Source: Galaxea fascicularis
Taxonomy: Eukaryota > Cnidaria > Anthozoa > Scleractinia > Euphylliidae
Reading direction: 5' to 3'
NCBI GenBank assembly: GCA_948470475.1
Contig: OX419344.1
Coordinates: 14,202,047 to 14,266,046, forward strand
Length of the DNA stretch: 64,000 nt
The notes below the pieces were generated by a model. It was given only the letters and a program-made list of their open reading frames with translations, searched no databases and had not been told where the DNA came from. Both the position numbers and the translations under genes were made by a program. Positions 63,481 to 64,000 of this stretch are shown here, in pieces. Positions within the stretch are counted from its first letter, which is position 1. The number at the start of each line of letters is the position of its first letter.

Positions 63481-64000
63481 ATTGCAGTAAAAGCTTCGTC
63501 TTTAATTCAATGTTTATTGACAAATGTTTTTGTGAAACCAATTTGTTTGTCTGTTGTCATTGCCAATCAGATGTTATTATTAACAGTGATGTAAAAAATA
63601 ATACCGCCCAAGACTTGTAGTCAAGGTTTGTAGTTTGCAATATTTGTACAATGTAATTGATCGAAGTCAAGAATAAAACCATTCTCAACCATTTGCAGTT
63701 GATCACCTGAGTTGATTCATGGCTTATCGTGCCGCAGTCACTTTTCACATCGAAGTTAGTCATTTTCGCTTAATGTCTTTCACTGCTATTGTAAAAAGAA
63801 CACCGATGGCAGTTTTTTATCGTCTTTACTCTTATAGATCACAAAAATGACACCATGAAATAAAATGTCAACAATACATGTTAGAAAATTGTGACTCAGC
63901 CAAAGCACATAACCGGTTGTGATGTTGGATTTTAAAGTGAGACACTGGGGCTGTTAATCTATAGTTTAGAGATTTACACCATTTGTATTGAAATGTAATT
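63481..64000. other. Nothing recognised
   Basis: AT-rich end of the window. No upstream RUBCN exon could be identified here. Confidence 0.35.

Overview
The window is a stretch of animal (metazoan) nuclear DNA. Genes are split by many introns, the intergenic and intronic DNA is AT-rich, and transposable-element remnants are very dense. The repeat set (Penelope-like element with GIY-YIG domain and hammerhead-type ribozyme motifs, CR1/L2-like LINEs with PHD finger and 2A-like motif, Ty3 elements, a Polinton/Maverick remnant, many palindromic MITEs, tRNA-derived SINEs) together with two conserved animal genes points to an invertebrate, most likely a cnidarian such as an anthozoan. No species-level call is possible from sequence alone.

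Only two host protein-coding genes are clearly supported. (1) NAA50, the catalytic N-terminal acetyltransferase, is complete on the + strand: six exons between 2594 and 9015, 182 codons, one non-canonical GC-AG intron. (2) RUBCN (Rubicon), the Rab7-binding negative regulator of autophagy and endosome maturation, lies on the - strand. Eleven exons between 58445 and 30665 encode its C-terminal 399 residues, including the whole zinc-binding Rubicon-homology domain; the N-terminal RUN-domain part lies beyond 64000. All exon phases of both genes close.

Layout. 1-2593: NAA50 upstream DNA with a hairpin and a MITE. 2594-9500: NAA50. 9500-16800: truncated LINEs, hairpins, MITEs. 16735-17060: Penelope-like terminal region with a hammerhead motif. 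17265-28445: a decayed Ty3 element whose pol gene is split inside the integrase by a 7.6 kb Polinton-like insertion (19667-27276). That insertion has terminal repeats that are themselves long palindromes, and it is in turn interrupted by a LINE. It keeps pieces of a protein-primed DNA polymerase B, an adenovirus-type cysteine protease, three small zinc-ribbon ORFs, a phospholipase A2-like ORF and a GIY-YIG/T5orf172-like ORF. 28446-30067: MITEs with 9-bp target duplications and a tandem repeat. 30665-58445: RUBCN, whose introns carry LINE, PLE, SINE and MITE insertions; its 11 kb intron holds a nearly full-length but broken Ty3 element (50903-55844) nested in a DNA transposon. 56900-64000: tRNA-derived SINEs, two more LINEs and tandem duplications.

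Nothing in the window looks like a bacterial operon, CRISPR array or plasmid. The most unusual object is the hairpin-ended Polinton remnant; the next are the two hammerhead-ribozyme-like motifs and the 2A-like motif.
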